Source: Roseovarius confluentis
GTDB lineage: Bacteria; Pseudomonadota; Alphaproteobacteria; Rhodobacterales; Rhodobacteraceae
Assembly: GCF_002917925.1 (NCBI RefSeq)
Contig: NZ_PPFE01000001.1
Coordinates: 908,691 to 972,690 of the forward strand
Reading direction: 5' to 3'
Length of the DNA: 64,000 nt
This document shows, piece by piece, positions 36,421 through 45,216 of the stretch. The position numbers were made by a program, and so were the translations under genes. Below the pieces are notes generated by a model, which saw nothing but the letters and a program-made list of their open reading frames with translations, was not told the DNA's origin and did not search any database. Within the stretch, counting starts at the first letter, position 1. Every line of letters begins with the position of its first letter.

Positions 36421-37680
36421 CTATTGGTCTTGCATTGCGATTGCATCCACACCCCACCGGGCTCGCAGATAGCCACTCAGGTCTTCCAATTCCGCCTCCG
36501 CCAAGGTGGCGTCAAACGCGGGCATTTCCTGCATTCTGAGATGACCGCTCAGCTGCCGGGCCGGAATCCCTTCCAGGATCACGCGCTGCAGGTTCAACGG
36601 GTTGTCCAGCATCAATGTGGTATTGCCCACCATCGGGACAGAGCCGGAGGGCTGGCCGCTCCCGTTGGTGCCGTGGCAGCCGGCGCAAAGCCCGACATAA
36701 AGCCGGTGCCCCTCGGGGTGTGCGTCGATGGCGTCGGGATCGGAGGGCGGTTCGGACGGTTCCGGCATGTCTTGCGCCAGATAGGCCGAGACCGCCTCGA
36801 TATCGCGCTCGGGCAGATACTTGGTCGAATGGCTGAGCACCGGAAACATGCGAAACGTCATCACGCCCTGCGGCGACAGACCGGTCGAGAGGAACTGCGA
36901 CAGGTCCGTCTCGGTCCAGCCCCGGCCGGCCAGCCCCTGCGGTGTGATATCGGGGGCAACGGCGCCTTCGATCACCGTGCCACCCAGATGCTCGCCCGTC
37001 TTGGCAAAGGCAAGGTTGCGGGGCGTGTGGCATTCCCCGCAATGGCCCAGCACGTCGACCAGGTAAGCCCCGCGACCGGTGTCGGCCAACTTCTCCCCAG
37101 CCGACAATCCGGGGCCCGGACCCTCTGGCGGGTCAGGCCGATAGATCAGGTTCCAGAAGGCGATCAGGGGCCGAATGTTGAACGGAAAGGCCATGTCGGC
37201 ATCGCGGTTCGGTTTTTCCACCGGTTCCTGCGCCATGAGATAGACGTAGAGGGCGTCGATATCCTCGCGAGAGACCGCATGGTAGGAGGTGTAGGGCATG
37301 GCCGGATAGAGCCGCCGCCCGCCGGGCGCGATACCGTAGACCATGGCGCGATAGAGATCGTCGGGTGAATAGTCGCCAATACCGTGGGCCTCTGACGGGG
37401 TGATGTTGGTGCCATAGACGGTGCCCATGAGCGTTTCCATCGGCGTGCCTCCGGCAAGCGCCAGCCCATCCTCACTCTCGTGGCAGGCGGCGCAATCGCC
37501 GGCCTTGGCAACGTATTCACCCAGCGAAACCATCTCGGCCCTTGTCTCTTCATCCAGCGCCTCGAGATCGCGGCTGGCCGGGGGCACGGGCCCGGCCCCG
37601 GTGAAGCCGAAAAAGATGACCACGGCAACGATGACGCCAAGAAGAACGAGCCCGGCCAGGACGCGAAGCACGGTGCGCAT
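36421..37680 (-). CDS. Triheme c-type cytochrome, electron acceptor of the Mo hydroxylase
   Basis: A 419-aa membrane-anchored cytochrome. The N-terminal hydrophobic segment VLAGLVLLGVIVAVVIFFGF is a signal anchor, and three heme sites are seen: CAACH, CGECH and CAGCH, spaced as in the cytochrome subunits of alcohol, aldehyde and gluconate dehydrogenases. Methionine ligands such as in YPAMPYTSY follow. It is last in the operon, overlapping the 2Fe-2S gene by one base. It should take electrons from the molybdenum subunit through the 2Fe-2S centres to the respiratory chain, replacing an FAD subunit. Confidence 0.92.
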   Translation of the reverse strand: MRTVLRVLAGLVLLGVIVAVVIFFGFTGAGPVPPASRDLEALDEETRAEMVSLGEYVAKAGDCAACHESEDGLALAGGTPMETLMGTVYGTNITPSEAHGIGDYSPDDLYRAMVYGIAPGGRRLYPAMPYTSYHAVSREDIDALYVYLMAQEPVEKPNRDADMAFPFNIRPLIAFWNLIYRPDPPEGPGPGLSAGEKLADTGRGAYLVDVLGHCGECHTPRNLAFAKTGEHLGGTVIEGAVAPDITPQGLAGRGWTETDLSQFLSTGLSPQGVMTFRMFPVLSHSTKYLPERDIEAVSAYLAQDMPEPSEPPSDPDAIDAHPEGHRLYVGLCAGCHGTNGSGQPSGSVPMVGNTTLMLDNPLNLQRVILEGIPARQLSGHLRMQEMPAFDATLAEAELEDLSGYLRARWGVDAIAMQDQ

Positions 37681-38240
37681 CAGCTTCCCTCCGCCCGGCC
37701 GTCGCCGATCGTCAGGCCGGGTGTCGCCAGGATCACGTCCCGTGTCGCCTCGAGGTAGCGGACATAGCCGGTGCAGCGGCAGATGTTTTCGTTCAGCGCC
37801 TCCAGCACGACATTTTCGACGTCTTCCGCGGGCACCGGATCGACTTCCAGCCGCTCAACCAACGCCTGCGCCGCGGCGACGAAGCCGGGCGTGCAATAGG
37901 AGCACTGGAAGGAGAAGTGATCGAGAAACGCCTGCTGAACCGGCGTGACCGCGGTGACGTTACCCTCCTCGTCGCGATCGGCATGCCCCTCGACGGTCCG
38001 GAAGGCGCGTCCGTGGGCCCATGCCACACCGGTGACACAGGCCGGCACCACCCGCGCACCCATCGGGCCGTCATGAATGACGGCGCAGGCGCGGCAGACC
38101 CCCTGCCCGCAGCCATAGCGCGTGCCGGTCAGGTTGAGGTATTCGTGCAGGAACTCCAGCAGCATCAGGTCTTCGGGCACCTCCAACGGCTCGGTCTCGG
38201 TGCCGTTGATCGTCATGAAAACGGTCATCATGGCGGTCAT
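37680..38240 (-). CDS. 2Fe-2S subunit of a molybdenum hydroxylase
   Basis: A 186-aa iron-sulfur subunit of the xanthine oxidase family, similar to IorA/CoxS. The plant-ferredoxin-type cluster uses GCGQGVCRACAV plus the later Cys in VPACVTG; the second cluster uses QCSYCTPGFV and NICRCTGYV. Overlaps with both flanking genes (ATGA with the large subunit, TGATG with the cytochrome) show tight coupling. It passes electrons from the molybdopterin site to the cytochrome. No Tat or Sec signal, so it is probably exported together with the large subunit. Confidence 0.93.
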   Translation of the reverse strand: MTAMMTVFMTINGTETEPLEVPEDLMLLEFLHEYLNLTGTRYGCGQGVCRACAVIHDGPMGARVVPACVTGVAWAHGRAFRTVEGHADRDEEGNVTAVTPVQQAFLDHFSFQCSYCTPGFVAAAQALVERLEVDPVPAEDVENVVLEALNENICRCTGYVRYLEATRDVILATPGLTIGDGRAEGS

Positions 38241-41047
38241 CCTGTGACCTCCTTAATCCTTTCGGGCGTGATCGGCGTGCGGTCGAACCTGTGGCCGATG
38301 GCGTGATGCACGGCGTTGCCGATCGCCGCCACCACGGGGATCATCACCACCTCCGCAATCCCTTTCGGCGGGTCCGTGGGCGACAGGGGCTCGAGCACCG
38401 TGGCGCTTTGCGCCCAAACCGCGACATCCTCGGCGCGGGGTAGACGATAGCGGCTGAAGTTCCAGGTGCCGTTTCCGGGCCCGTCTTCATAAGGCGGCAT
38501 CTCTTCGTAGAGCGCGTGGCCGATGCCCATGGCGATACCGCCCTGTATCTGCCCCGAGACCAGCTCGGGCACGATCTGCCGGCCGCATTCCAGCCAGGAC
38601 CGGTGGTTGAGCACTTTGACCTCTCCCGAACCGGGATTGACCGAAAGCTCCACCAGCGTCGCGCAGGGGGCATAATAGGTGACGGCGGCATTGTTGCGCT
38701 GCGTGGGCGGGTATTCGACACGCTGGCGCGGTTGGAAGGCATAGCCCCCATCGGTCATGGCCGCCCGCTTCCCGGAATCGGCCCCTTCGCCCCAGCGGAC
38801 GGAAAGCGCGTCAATCGGAGCCTCGAACCGCTCGCCCTCGACCTCGAATTCCGCCCGGGCCCAGGCCCAGCGATTGAACGTGTGCACCGTGACGCCGGTG
38901 ATGTAACCCCGCTCGTGGGCGCGGCGCGCCAGGTCTTCCAGCGGAAGCGGGTTCAGCCCGCCTGCCACCAAGTGCCCGTCGCGCCACTCCGCCTCTTCCC
39001 GGCGCACGTACAGCGGGCCCGCCTGCCCGCCCCCGATGCCTTCGCGCCAGAAGCTGAGCGCGGCTTTCCAGAGGCCGAGTTCGAACAGCAGCCGCGCCGC
39101 TTCCGTGGTGGCGTGGGTGAAGTAATAGGCAGAGTTCGAGGCGCTGCGGGGCGACGTGATGCGCGGCACCCAGCGGGGGTTTTCCGCCAGGCTGTCCTGC
39201 GTGTCCTGGCTCATCGTGTAAGGTTCGTTGTTGGCCTCAAGCGACAGGCTGGGCCAATCCGTCACGGCAAAATCGACGCTGTCGGCCGGCTTGCCGAGAT
39301 GCGCTTCGGTCACCAGCATCTGCGACGTGGTCGCACCGCAGCCGATTTCCGAGGCCACGTGCCGCATGTGCAGGTGGCCGTCTGGCGAGAGCTCAAGCTG
39401 CACGAGAGCGGCCTCTGCCCCGGTGCCGTAGTCCTTCTGCACGCAGGAGAAGCCGACACCGTAATGATAGCCCGGGTTCTCGGCCTCGAACGCCTTCTTT
39501 CTCTCGGCGCGTTCGGTCCAGATCGGGTCGGCCGCGGCGGCTTCGAGCATTTCGACGGCCCGCAGGTGCCCACCCGGAATTGCGCCCTGGGTGTTCTTGT
39601 TGCCGCTGCGGAAGGCGTTGATCCGGCGCAGCTCGATCGGGTCGCGCCCCAGATCCTCGGCCACCTCGTCGACCATCAGCTCCATCGCGACCATGCTTTG
39701 CAGCGTGCCGTAGCCGCGCATCGAGCCCGCGGTCGGCGCCCGCGAGGCGTCGACCTGCACGGCGAGATCGCTTTTCGGAAGATAGTAGATGGATTGCAGC
39801 GCCGTCGCGGACACCTGGCCCACCGAAGGGCTGAAATTCATCACCCCACCGCCATCGGCCCGCTGGTCGGCGGCCAAGCTGCGAAACTCGCCCGTCTCGC
39901 GGTCGACGGCGAGCGTGATATCGGTATCGAACGGATGGCGCTTCAGCGCGCTTTGGAACTGCTCCCACCGGTCGAGCGCCAACCGCACCGGGCGGCCGTC
40001 ACCGTAGAGGGCCGCCATGGCGACGTAATAGGGGTGCACATGGTGCTCTTTCTGGCCATAGCCCACGGTATAGCCGGGACTAAAACGCAGCTCTGTCAGA
40101 TCGAAACGGCTGGCGCTGACCATCCTTTCGATATGGTCGGCATTGATCCAGGGCGACTGAGTGCCCGTCACCACGTGAAGGCGGCCCGTGGCCGTATCGT
40201 ACCACGCGTTGCCGTTATCGGGCTCGAGCGCCGCGGGATCGACATATTGCGAGCGATACTTGCGGCGATAGACATTCCAGCCTTCGGGTGGATTTTCCAG
40301 CTCAGACCGCAACTCACCGGCCAGGGCCATGGCCTTGCCGCCGACATCGCCTTCGCTGTCTGCGTCCGGCCAATCCGCCTCGCCGTTTTCGAACCCTGCG
40401 AATATCGTGCCGTTCCTGAGGGGCGAGAAACGATCCTCGGCCTCCCGCGTCTCCCCGCCGATCCGGACGTAACGGGTGGCGCCATAGGGCGTGCGCGCCG
40501 GCGGTTCGGCCGCATCGCCCCAGATCAGCGCATCCTCGTTGAACTTGAACCTTGTCCGCGCCGCGCGGAACCGCGCGTAGTCGTGGTAAACCAAAAGCGC
40601 CACAGGCTGCCCCAGGTAGGCCGGCACGTTTCCCTCTTCGAGAAAGAACGCCCCGTAGAAGTCCGGCTCGACCATCTCGACGCCATCGTTGCGCAGTGTC
40701 TCTGCCGTCACGACGGTGTCAGGGCGCATCTCTTCGCCAAGCGGGTCGAGCGTCACGCCCTCGAAGATCCGATCCGCCCGAGGCACCCGAATGAGAAAGG
40801 CGTGAGCCTGTCCGTCCGGCCAGTCGGGCATGTCTTTGGCCCGAATATCGACCGCAAAGACCTTGTCCCCGGTCACCTTGGGAATGCCATCCTGGCGAAA
40901 GCGGACATTGCCGTTTTCACGCCATCCGGGCGGCTGTGTCTGTCGCTCGGTCTGAAGCCTGGCCAAAGCTTGGTGAAGCGGGGTCACGCTCACTACCACG
41001 GCAGTCGCGCCCCCTTTCAGGAATCCCCGTCGCGACAAATGGTTCAT
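38237..41047 (-). CDS. Molybdopterin-binding large subunit, xanthine dehydrogenase family
   Basis: A 936-aa molybdenum hydroxylase catalytic subunit. The N-terminus SRRGFLKGGATAVVVSV is a twin-arginine signal, so the enzyme works in the periplasm. The body shows the family layout, with VTGDKVFAVDIRAKDMPDW, SMRGYGTLQSMVAMELMVDE and ASEIGCGATTSQMLVTEA around the cofactor, and PKGIAEVVMIP near the end, where Glu is the likely catalytic base. The start at 41047 has GGAGG upstream. Together with the 2Fe-2S and triheme genes it resembles isoquinoline, nicotinate and aldehyde oxidoreductases. The substrate cannot be read from the sequence. Confidence 0.9.
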   Translation of the reverse strand: MNHLSRRGFLKGGATAVVVSVTPLHQALARLQTERQTQPPGWRENGNVRFRQDGIPKVTGDKVFAVDIRAKDMPDWPDGQAHAFLIRVPRADRIFEGVTLDPLGEEMRPDTVVTAETLRNDGVEMVEPDFYGAFFLEEGNVPAYLGQPVALLVYHDYARFRAARTRFKFNEDALIWGDAAEPPARTPYGATRYVRIGGETREAEDRFSPLRNGTIFAGFENGEADWPDADSEGDVGGKAMALAGELRSELENPPEGWNVYRRKYRSQYVDPAALEPDNGNAWYDTATGRLHVVTGTQSPWINADHIERMVSASRFDLTELRFSPGYTVGYGQKEHHVHPYYVAMAALYGDGRPVRLALDRWEQFQSALKRHPFDTDITLAVDRETGEFRSLAADQRADGGGVMNFSPSVGQVSATALQSIYYLPKSDLAVQVDASRAPTAGSMRGYGTLQSMVAMELMVDEVAEDLGRDPIELRRINAFRSGNKNTQGAIPGGHLRAVEMLEAAAADPIWTERAERKKAFEAENPGYHYGVGFSCVQKDYGTGAEAALVQLELSPDGHLHMRHVASEIGCGATTSQMLVTEAHLGKPADSVDFAVTDWPSLSLEANNEPYTMSQDTQDSLAENPRWVPRITSPRSASNSAYYFTHATTEAARLLFELGLWKAALSFWREGIGGGQAGPLYVRREEAEWRDGHLVAGGLNPLPLEDLARRAHERGYITGVTVHTFNRWAWARAEFEVEGERFEAPIDALSVRWGEGADSGKRAAMTDGGYAFQPRQRVEYPPTQRNNAAVTYYAPCATLVELSVNPGSGEVKVLNHRSWLECGRQIVPELVSGQIQGGIAMGIGHALYEEMPPYEDGPGNGTWNFSRYRLPRAEDVAVWAQSATVLEPLSPTDPPKGIAEVVMIPVVAAIGNAVHHAIGHRFDRTPITPERIKEVTG

Positions 41048-41149
41048 GAGTGCCTCCAGTATTTCAACGCACAGGCTTTCGATCACGTTCCATGTTGATT
41101 GAAGGACTGGCCATGGAAGCCGTTCAAGAAGATCAGAAGGTCATTCGGC

Positions 41150-42691
41150 TCAGGAACCGGCGGGAGACGACCTGCCCGGACTGGCGATCCACGCCCAAAC
41201 CACCTTGGCCACGTTTTCTCTGTCGCCCGAGGCCTCTACCCTCTGCCAGTCAATCGGGCCCGTATCCTTTTCCACCTGCTTACGCACCACGGAAGCGTCG
41301 GCGTCAGAGGCGTCGCCTTCCCTTGCATCAACCCTCCGCGTCAATGCCTCGACCGGCGCGTCGAGCCAGATGCCCGTGAACGGCACCCCTGCCTGCGCGG
41401 CCAGGTCTCGTGCGCGTGTCCTCTCGACCGGGGTCAGGAAGGTGGCATCGAGGATGACGCTCTGCCCGGTTGCCAGAACGGCCGCCGCACGCGCCGCGAG
41501 ACGATCGTACACCGCATCGGATGCCGCCGCCGTATAGGCGTTCTCCGGCAAGCGGTCTTCCGGGGCTACGCCGGCAAGCGACTTGCGCTCCAGGTCGCTC
41601 CGCAGATGCACGGCCCCCGGCAACCGGCCGATCTGCGGCGCCAGGCGCCTGCCGATCGTCGACTTGCCGGATCCGGACATCCCGCCAATCGCTACGAGCC
41701 GTGCCTCGCAGTGCTCCAGCGCGGCCAGGCCCGTCTCGAGAAACCCCCGGGCCTGCGCCCGAATCTCCTCTCGGTCACCGGCGCCGGTTTGCACCGCCAC
41801 CATCGCCCGAATGCCAGCGCGCAACGCCACAAAGAGAGGAAGCCCGGCGAGCCCCTCATCCTGCTGCCCCTCATTTGCATGCAGCCACGCGTTCAGAACG
41901 ATGTTCGCCTGCCGGCCGAGGCCACGGTTCAGCAGGTCCATGACCAGAAAGGCCAGGTCATAGAGCACGTCGCAAGTCCCCAGCTCCTCGTCGAACTCGA
42001 GCGCATCGAAGAGAACCGGCCCGCCGTCGATCAGCACGAGATTGTGCAGATGCAAATCGCCGTGGCAGCGCCGAAGATGCCCCCCGGCGGCCCGCTCCCG
42101 CAAAAGCGCCGCGACCCGGCCGAACTCCGCTTTTGTCATCGCGATGAATGCATCCGCCTCGCCGCCGCCAAGGTCATCGCGCATGGCCCCGAAGGCGGTC
42201 TCCAGCTCCTCGATGATCGCCCGTATACGGTCGGCGCCGTCGCCCTCTCGCAAAGGCGCATCGGCGTGGTAATCCGCGATGGCTCGGCCGAGGTCATCCG
42301 CCAGGGCATCGCTCAACTCGCCGCGGGCGGCGACAGCCGAAAGCTCATGCTCCTTCGGAAAACGCCACATCCGCAGCACCCATTCCACCGGTGCCCCCTG
42401 CCCGTCCAGTTCCAAACGGTCGCCGTCGCACGTCACCGCCACAACATCGCGATAGATCTGCGGCGCGCCCGGCCGGTTCAGTTCCAGTTCGCGGCGCAGC
42501 ATCCTTTCGCGCGTCTCGAGCGCAGTGAAATCGAGGTAATCGTAGTGGACGGCCTTCTTGATTTTCAGGGCCGTATCGCCATGCAGGAATACATGCGCGC
42601 TATGCGTTTCGACGTGATCGCTCCGACTTCCGCCGTCACCTTCGTGACGGCCGAGAAAGGCGATCACCTTGTCCTGTGTGTCCTCTGCCAT
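41150..42691 (-). CDS. Phosphotransferase-like / P-loop kinase fusion
   Basis: A 513-aa two-domain protein. Residues 1 to about 330 resemble aminoglycoside phosphotransferase/COG2187 proteins, with the catalytic loop RRCHGDLHLHNLVL and VLFDALEFDEELGTCDVLYD supplying the metal-binding Asp. The second part is an AAA/zeta-toxin-like kinase with Walker A GGMSGSGKSTIGRRLA and VILDATFLTPVERTRARDLA. Fused proteins like this are widespread in proteobacteria and of unknown substrate. ATG 42691 has GGAGC upstream; its start overlaps the end of the receiver gene by 28 bp on the same strand. Antibiotic resistance is not implied. Confidence 0.88.
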   Translation of the reverse strand: MAEDTQDKVIAFLGRHEGDGGSRSDHVETHSAHVFLHGDTALKIKKAVHYDYLDFTALETRERMLRRELELNRPGAPQIYRDVVAVTCDGDRLELDGQGAPVEWVLRMWRFPKEHELSAVAARGELSDALADDLGRAIADYHADAPLREGDGADRIRAIIEELETAFGAMRDDLGGGEADAFIAMTKAEFGRVAALLRERAAGGHLRRCHGDLHLHNLVLIDGGPVLFDALEFDEELGTCDVLYDLAFLVMDLLNRGLGRQANIVLNAWLHANEGQQDEGLAGLPLFVALRAGIRAMVAVQTGAGDREEIRAQARGFLETGLAALEHCEARLVAIGGMSGSGKSTIGRRLAPQIGRLPGAVHLRSDLERKSLAGVAPEDRLPENAYTAAASDAVYDRLAARAAAVLATGQSVILDATFLTPVERTRARDLAAQAGVPFTGIWLDAPVEALTRRVDAREGDASDADASVVRKQVEKDTGPIDWQRVEASGDRENVAKVVWAWIASPGRSSPAGS

Positions 42692-43125
42692 GCCAATGCT
42701 CCGCGACAATCAGAATGGGGCCTCAATACGCCTCCGCAAGGTCGTTCGACGCCTCCCTGCGATTTTTCCGCAGTCAGCATATCGAACGCGCTGAGAAAGC
42801 AAGTTTCGCTGAAAGGTTTCTCGATATGATGACAAGCCCCGTGCATCCCGGAAAGATGCTCCGGCAACGCCATGTCATCTGCAATAAGCAGAACCGGACA
42901 GGCATTGCCGGCAAGCCGCGTGGCGATAGCCAGGCAAGCATCCCGCTCTGCCAGTTCGATGTCGAGAACTCCGGCATCAGGAACGGCGATGTCGATGCTC
43001 CGGTCGGCCAGTTCTGCCGTCTCGCAGACGATCACGGGATCGCATCCACGCGCTTCCAGGATCGATGCGAGGTCAAGCGCGACGACGCTTTCATTTTCGA
43101 GGATCAGGACTCTGAGCGAGGACAT
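42664..43125 (-). CDS. Single-domain response regulator receiver
   Basis: A 153-aa receiver. The opening RVLILENESVVALDLASILE is typical of receivers linked to HWE/HisKA_2 kinases, the phospho-acceptor is the Asp in GVLDIEL, and the switch lysine is in HIEKPFSE. The acidic pair reads ENE instead of EDE. The 35-40 residues after the receiver are Arg/Gly-rich without a known output. The start at 43125 has AAAGGAA upstream. A short kinase encoded about 4.5 kb away (47560-48309) could be its partner. It overlaps the next gene by 28 bp. Confidence 0.87.
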   Translation of the reverse strand: MSSLRVLILENESVVALDLASILEARGCDPVIVCETAELADRSIDIAVPDAGVLDIELAERDACLAIATRLAGNACPVLLIADDMALPEHLSGMHGACHHIEKPFSETCFLSAFDMLTAEKSQGGVERPCGGVLRPHSDCRGALAWQRTHRTR

Positions 43126-43297
43126 GGAATTTCCTTTCTCCCGGTTCTCGTCCAAAAAAGGTAATCAGTGTTCCCGGCTGCACCTAACGAAACGACCTTC
43201 GACTGCGCTGTTTTCCGCTCGGCCGCATTCCGCGGGCCTCGCCCCTTTGATGGAACCTCGCCGTGCCAGAGAAGGTTGGGGGAGAAAGGAAAGGCCC

Positions 43298-43567
43298 ATG
43301 TCAGATACCCCCGACATCACGAGACTGAAGGCAAGCCACGGCGACTGGATCGGCCCGGAGGAACTTCACGACATCCTCGCTGAAGAGGGATACTCCGCCG
43401 GCACGCGCGAGCAGTATCTCAAGTCGATCCTGACCGAGCTGAGCAAGATTGAATCCGATCCCGCGGATAACAGGGAAAAGCGTGAAGCCCTGATGCGGGA
43501 GGTGCGGAACATCCTGTCACAAGAACAGGGCAAGCAGGGTCAGACCCCGATGTCGGACGACGTCTGA
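43298..43567 (+). CDS. Small conserved protein, 89 aa
   Basis: No named family recognised. Charged and helical: GDWIGPEELHDILAEEGYSA then LKSILTELSKIESDPADNRE and EVRNILSQEQGKQGQ. ATG 43298 follows GGAGAAAGGAAAGGCCC. A clear but broken paralogue lies at 59252-59521, matching GDWI-P-EL, LAEEGYS, LTEL/LTDL, EVR-IL and EQGK, which proves selection on this reading frame. Located among stress genes; function unknown. Confidence 0.75.
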   Translation: MSDTPDITRLKASHGDWIGPEELHDILAEEGYSAGTREQYLKSILTELSKIESDPADNREKREALMREVRNILSQEQGKQGQTPMSDDV

Positions 43568-43627
43568 GGCGCCTCGGGCCAAGCCAGCAGGTCAATCAAC
43601 GGCAGAGCCCATCCATTCGGAATTCGT

Positions 43628-43665
43628 AAAAAACCCGGCCGGGCCGCATATCGCGACCCGGCCGG
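43628..43665 (-). terminator. Rho-independent terminator of sodC
   Basis: CCGGCCGGG (43635-43643) and CCCGGCCGG (43657-43665) form a 9-bp stem; on the minus strand it is followed by a run of six T. It lies 10 bp past the sodC stop. Confidence 0.85.
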
Positions 43666-43675
43666 AAAGCAACCA

Positions 43676-44239
43676 TCAATCGATGACCGCACAGGCGATC
43701 CGTTCACCGGCGTCGCCGGACGGTTGGCTTTCGTAGTCATCCGCCCCGCCATGGATGACGATGGCGCGGCCCGAAACATCGGCCTCGCCGCCAATCGACA
43801 CGGCGGTATTCAGAACCTGCGCGATCAGCTTGCCGTCTGCCGAAACATACTGGTTCGGCATATCGCCGCTATGCGCCCCGCCTTCGACCATCAGGCCGTG
43901 CTCGGTGTCACCGGCATTGAAATGCCCGCCTGCGGATTTGAAGCCGCTCTCGACGTCGCACACCCCTTTCTCGTGGATGTGAAACCCGTGCCAGCTATCG
44001 GCCGGCAGGTTCTGCAAGTCGACCTCGATCAGCACGCCGGCGGGGGTGCCGGTCAGCGTACCGGTGCCGATCTCCTCGCCCTCGGCAGAGGTAAAGGTGA
44101 TATCCTTCTCAGGCATCTGCGCCCCGCTGCTCTGCGCAACGGCCATGGGCGCCGCCACGCCCAGGCACAGGGCGCCGGCGGCGGCCGCCGTCCAGAGGCG
44201 GCGGGTCGATGTGGCATGGGTTGAGGGATGATGAGTCAT
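43676..44239 (-). CDS. sodC: Cu-Zn superoxide dismutase, periplasmic
   Basis: A 187-aa exported SOD. Signal peptide LWTAAAAGALCLGVAAPMAVAQ. Metal ligands are visible in WHGFHIHEKGVCD, SAGGHFNAGDTEHG and GRAIVIHGGADDY, and the second disulfide Cys in GERIACAVID. ATG 44239 has AGGA seven bases upstream; an ATG at 44245 is an alternative. It detoxifies periplasmic superoxide, fitting the stress cluster around it. It has its own terminator. Confidence 0.95.
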   Translation of the reverse strand: MTHHPSTHATSTRRLWTAAAAGALCLGVAAPMAVAQSSGAQMPEKDITFTSAEGEEIGTGTLTGTPAGVLIEVDLQNLPADSWHGFHIHEKGVCDVESGFKSAGGHFNAGDTEHGLMVEGGAHSGDMPNQYVSADGKLIAQVLNTAVSIGGEADVSGRAIVIHGGADDYESQPSGDAGERIACAVID

Positions 44240-44472
44240 GATCATGTCCTTTCTCGGGCTTGGCCCGCCCCACCGGTCTTTCGTCGGCGGCACGGTGTCT
44301 ACTCAGAGAAAAACCGACAGCCACCGACACATGTTCCAGACCGAAACAGGCGTGGCCCATGCGGGCGATTACTCGGCATGATTTGGCTGAGAGGGATATG
44401 CGGCGGAGCGCCCGTCAGGCGCCCCGGCCGCGAGAATGAACCGGCGGGCGCGATGGGCGCCCGCCGAAACGG

Positions 44473-45084
44473 TCAGGCCGCGGCTGGGTCTACGCGGAGG
44501 TTGTTCTGAACGTGGACCACGCCCGACACGCTGTCGGCACAGTCCTCGGCCGCGCGTTTGGCCCAGCGCGTGTCCACCGTGCCGTCAAGCGTGACCTCGC
44601 GGTCTTTCACGCCCACGCTGACCTCGGTGGCATCGACATCCCGGTCGTCGGTCAGCCAGTCGTTAACATCCTCCTCGATGCGGATATCGGAACGAACGTA
44701 GCTTTTTGGCCCGCGACCACGATGGTCGACCTCGCGACGTTGCTGGGCCGCATCATCGCCGAACCATGACGTCACCTCATCTTCCGCGCGCGCAAGGAAG
44801 CCACGTTCCTCATAACCGCGCGGTGCCTGGCGATACCCGTAATCCGACCCCCTGGGAGGATACCCCGGATACGCGGCCGGCAGGCCGGGCTCGGGCGCCG
44901 GATAGACCGGTACAGTCCAAGGGTAGCCCGCGACCGGGTGTCGTCCGGCGACGTAGGCTGCGGAATCCCATGGCCTGTCCATCTGTTCGTCATAGCCGTA
45001 GGGGCCCCGACGGCTATGACGGTGGTGGCGGGCCAACTCGTCGCGGGCTTCCTGCTCGGTCAGGTCGTTCAATCTTCTGGACAT
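44473..45084 (-). CDS. BON-domain protein
   Basis: A 203-aa protein with a C-terminal BON domain (RSDIRIEEDVNDWLTDDRDV, then DATEVSVGVKDREVTLDGTV and VVHVQNNLRVDP). The N-terminal 110 residues are Tyr/Pro/Gly/Arg-rich and likely disordered, with no signal peptide. BON domains are thought to bind phospholipid membranes and occur in osmotic stress proteins such as OsmY. The start at 45084 has GAGGAGAACACC. The gene is upstream of sodC on the same strand, with 230 bp between. Confidence 0.88.
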   Translation of the reverse strand: MSRRLNDLTEQEARDELARHHRHSRRGPYGYDEQMDRPWDSAAYVAGRHPVAGYPWTVPVYPAPEPGLPAAYPGYPPRGSDYGYRQAPRGYEERGFLARAEDEVTSWFGDDAAQQRREVDHRGRGPKSYVRSDIRIEEDVNDWLTDDRDVDATEVSVGVKDREVTLDGTVDTRWAKRAAEDCADSVSGVVHVQNNLRVDPAAA

Positions 45085-45216
45085 GGTGTTCTCCTCTCGC
45101 GGCGCGCCAGCAGTCTGGCGGCTTGAATTCGGGTTCCTGCCAGAAAACGAAAACGGCCGCGCAGATGTTCCTGATCGACGGCGCGTGGAAAGGCACGGAC
45201 CCGGGCCACACCGGCG

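Noticed and set aside
38516..41098. Plus-strand frame of about 860 codons opposite the molybdenum hydroxylase
   Set aside because: Shadow; the minus-strand protein has a Tat signal and cofactor motifs.
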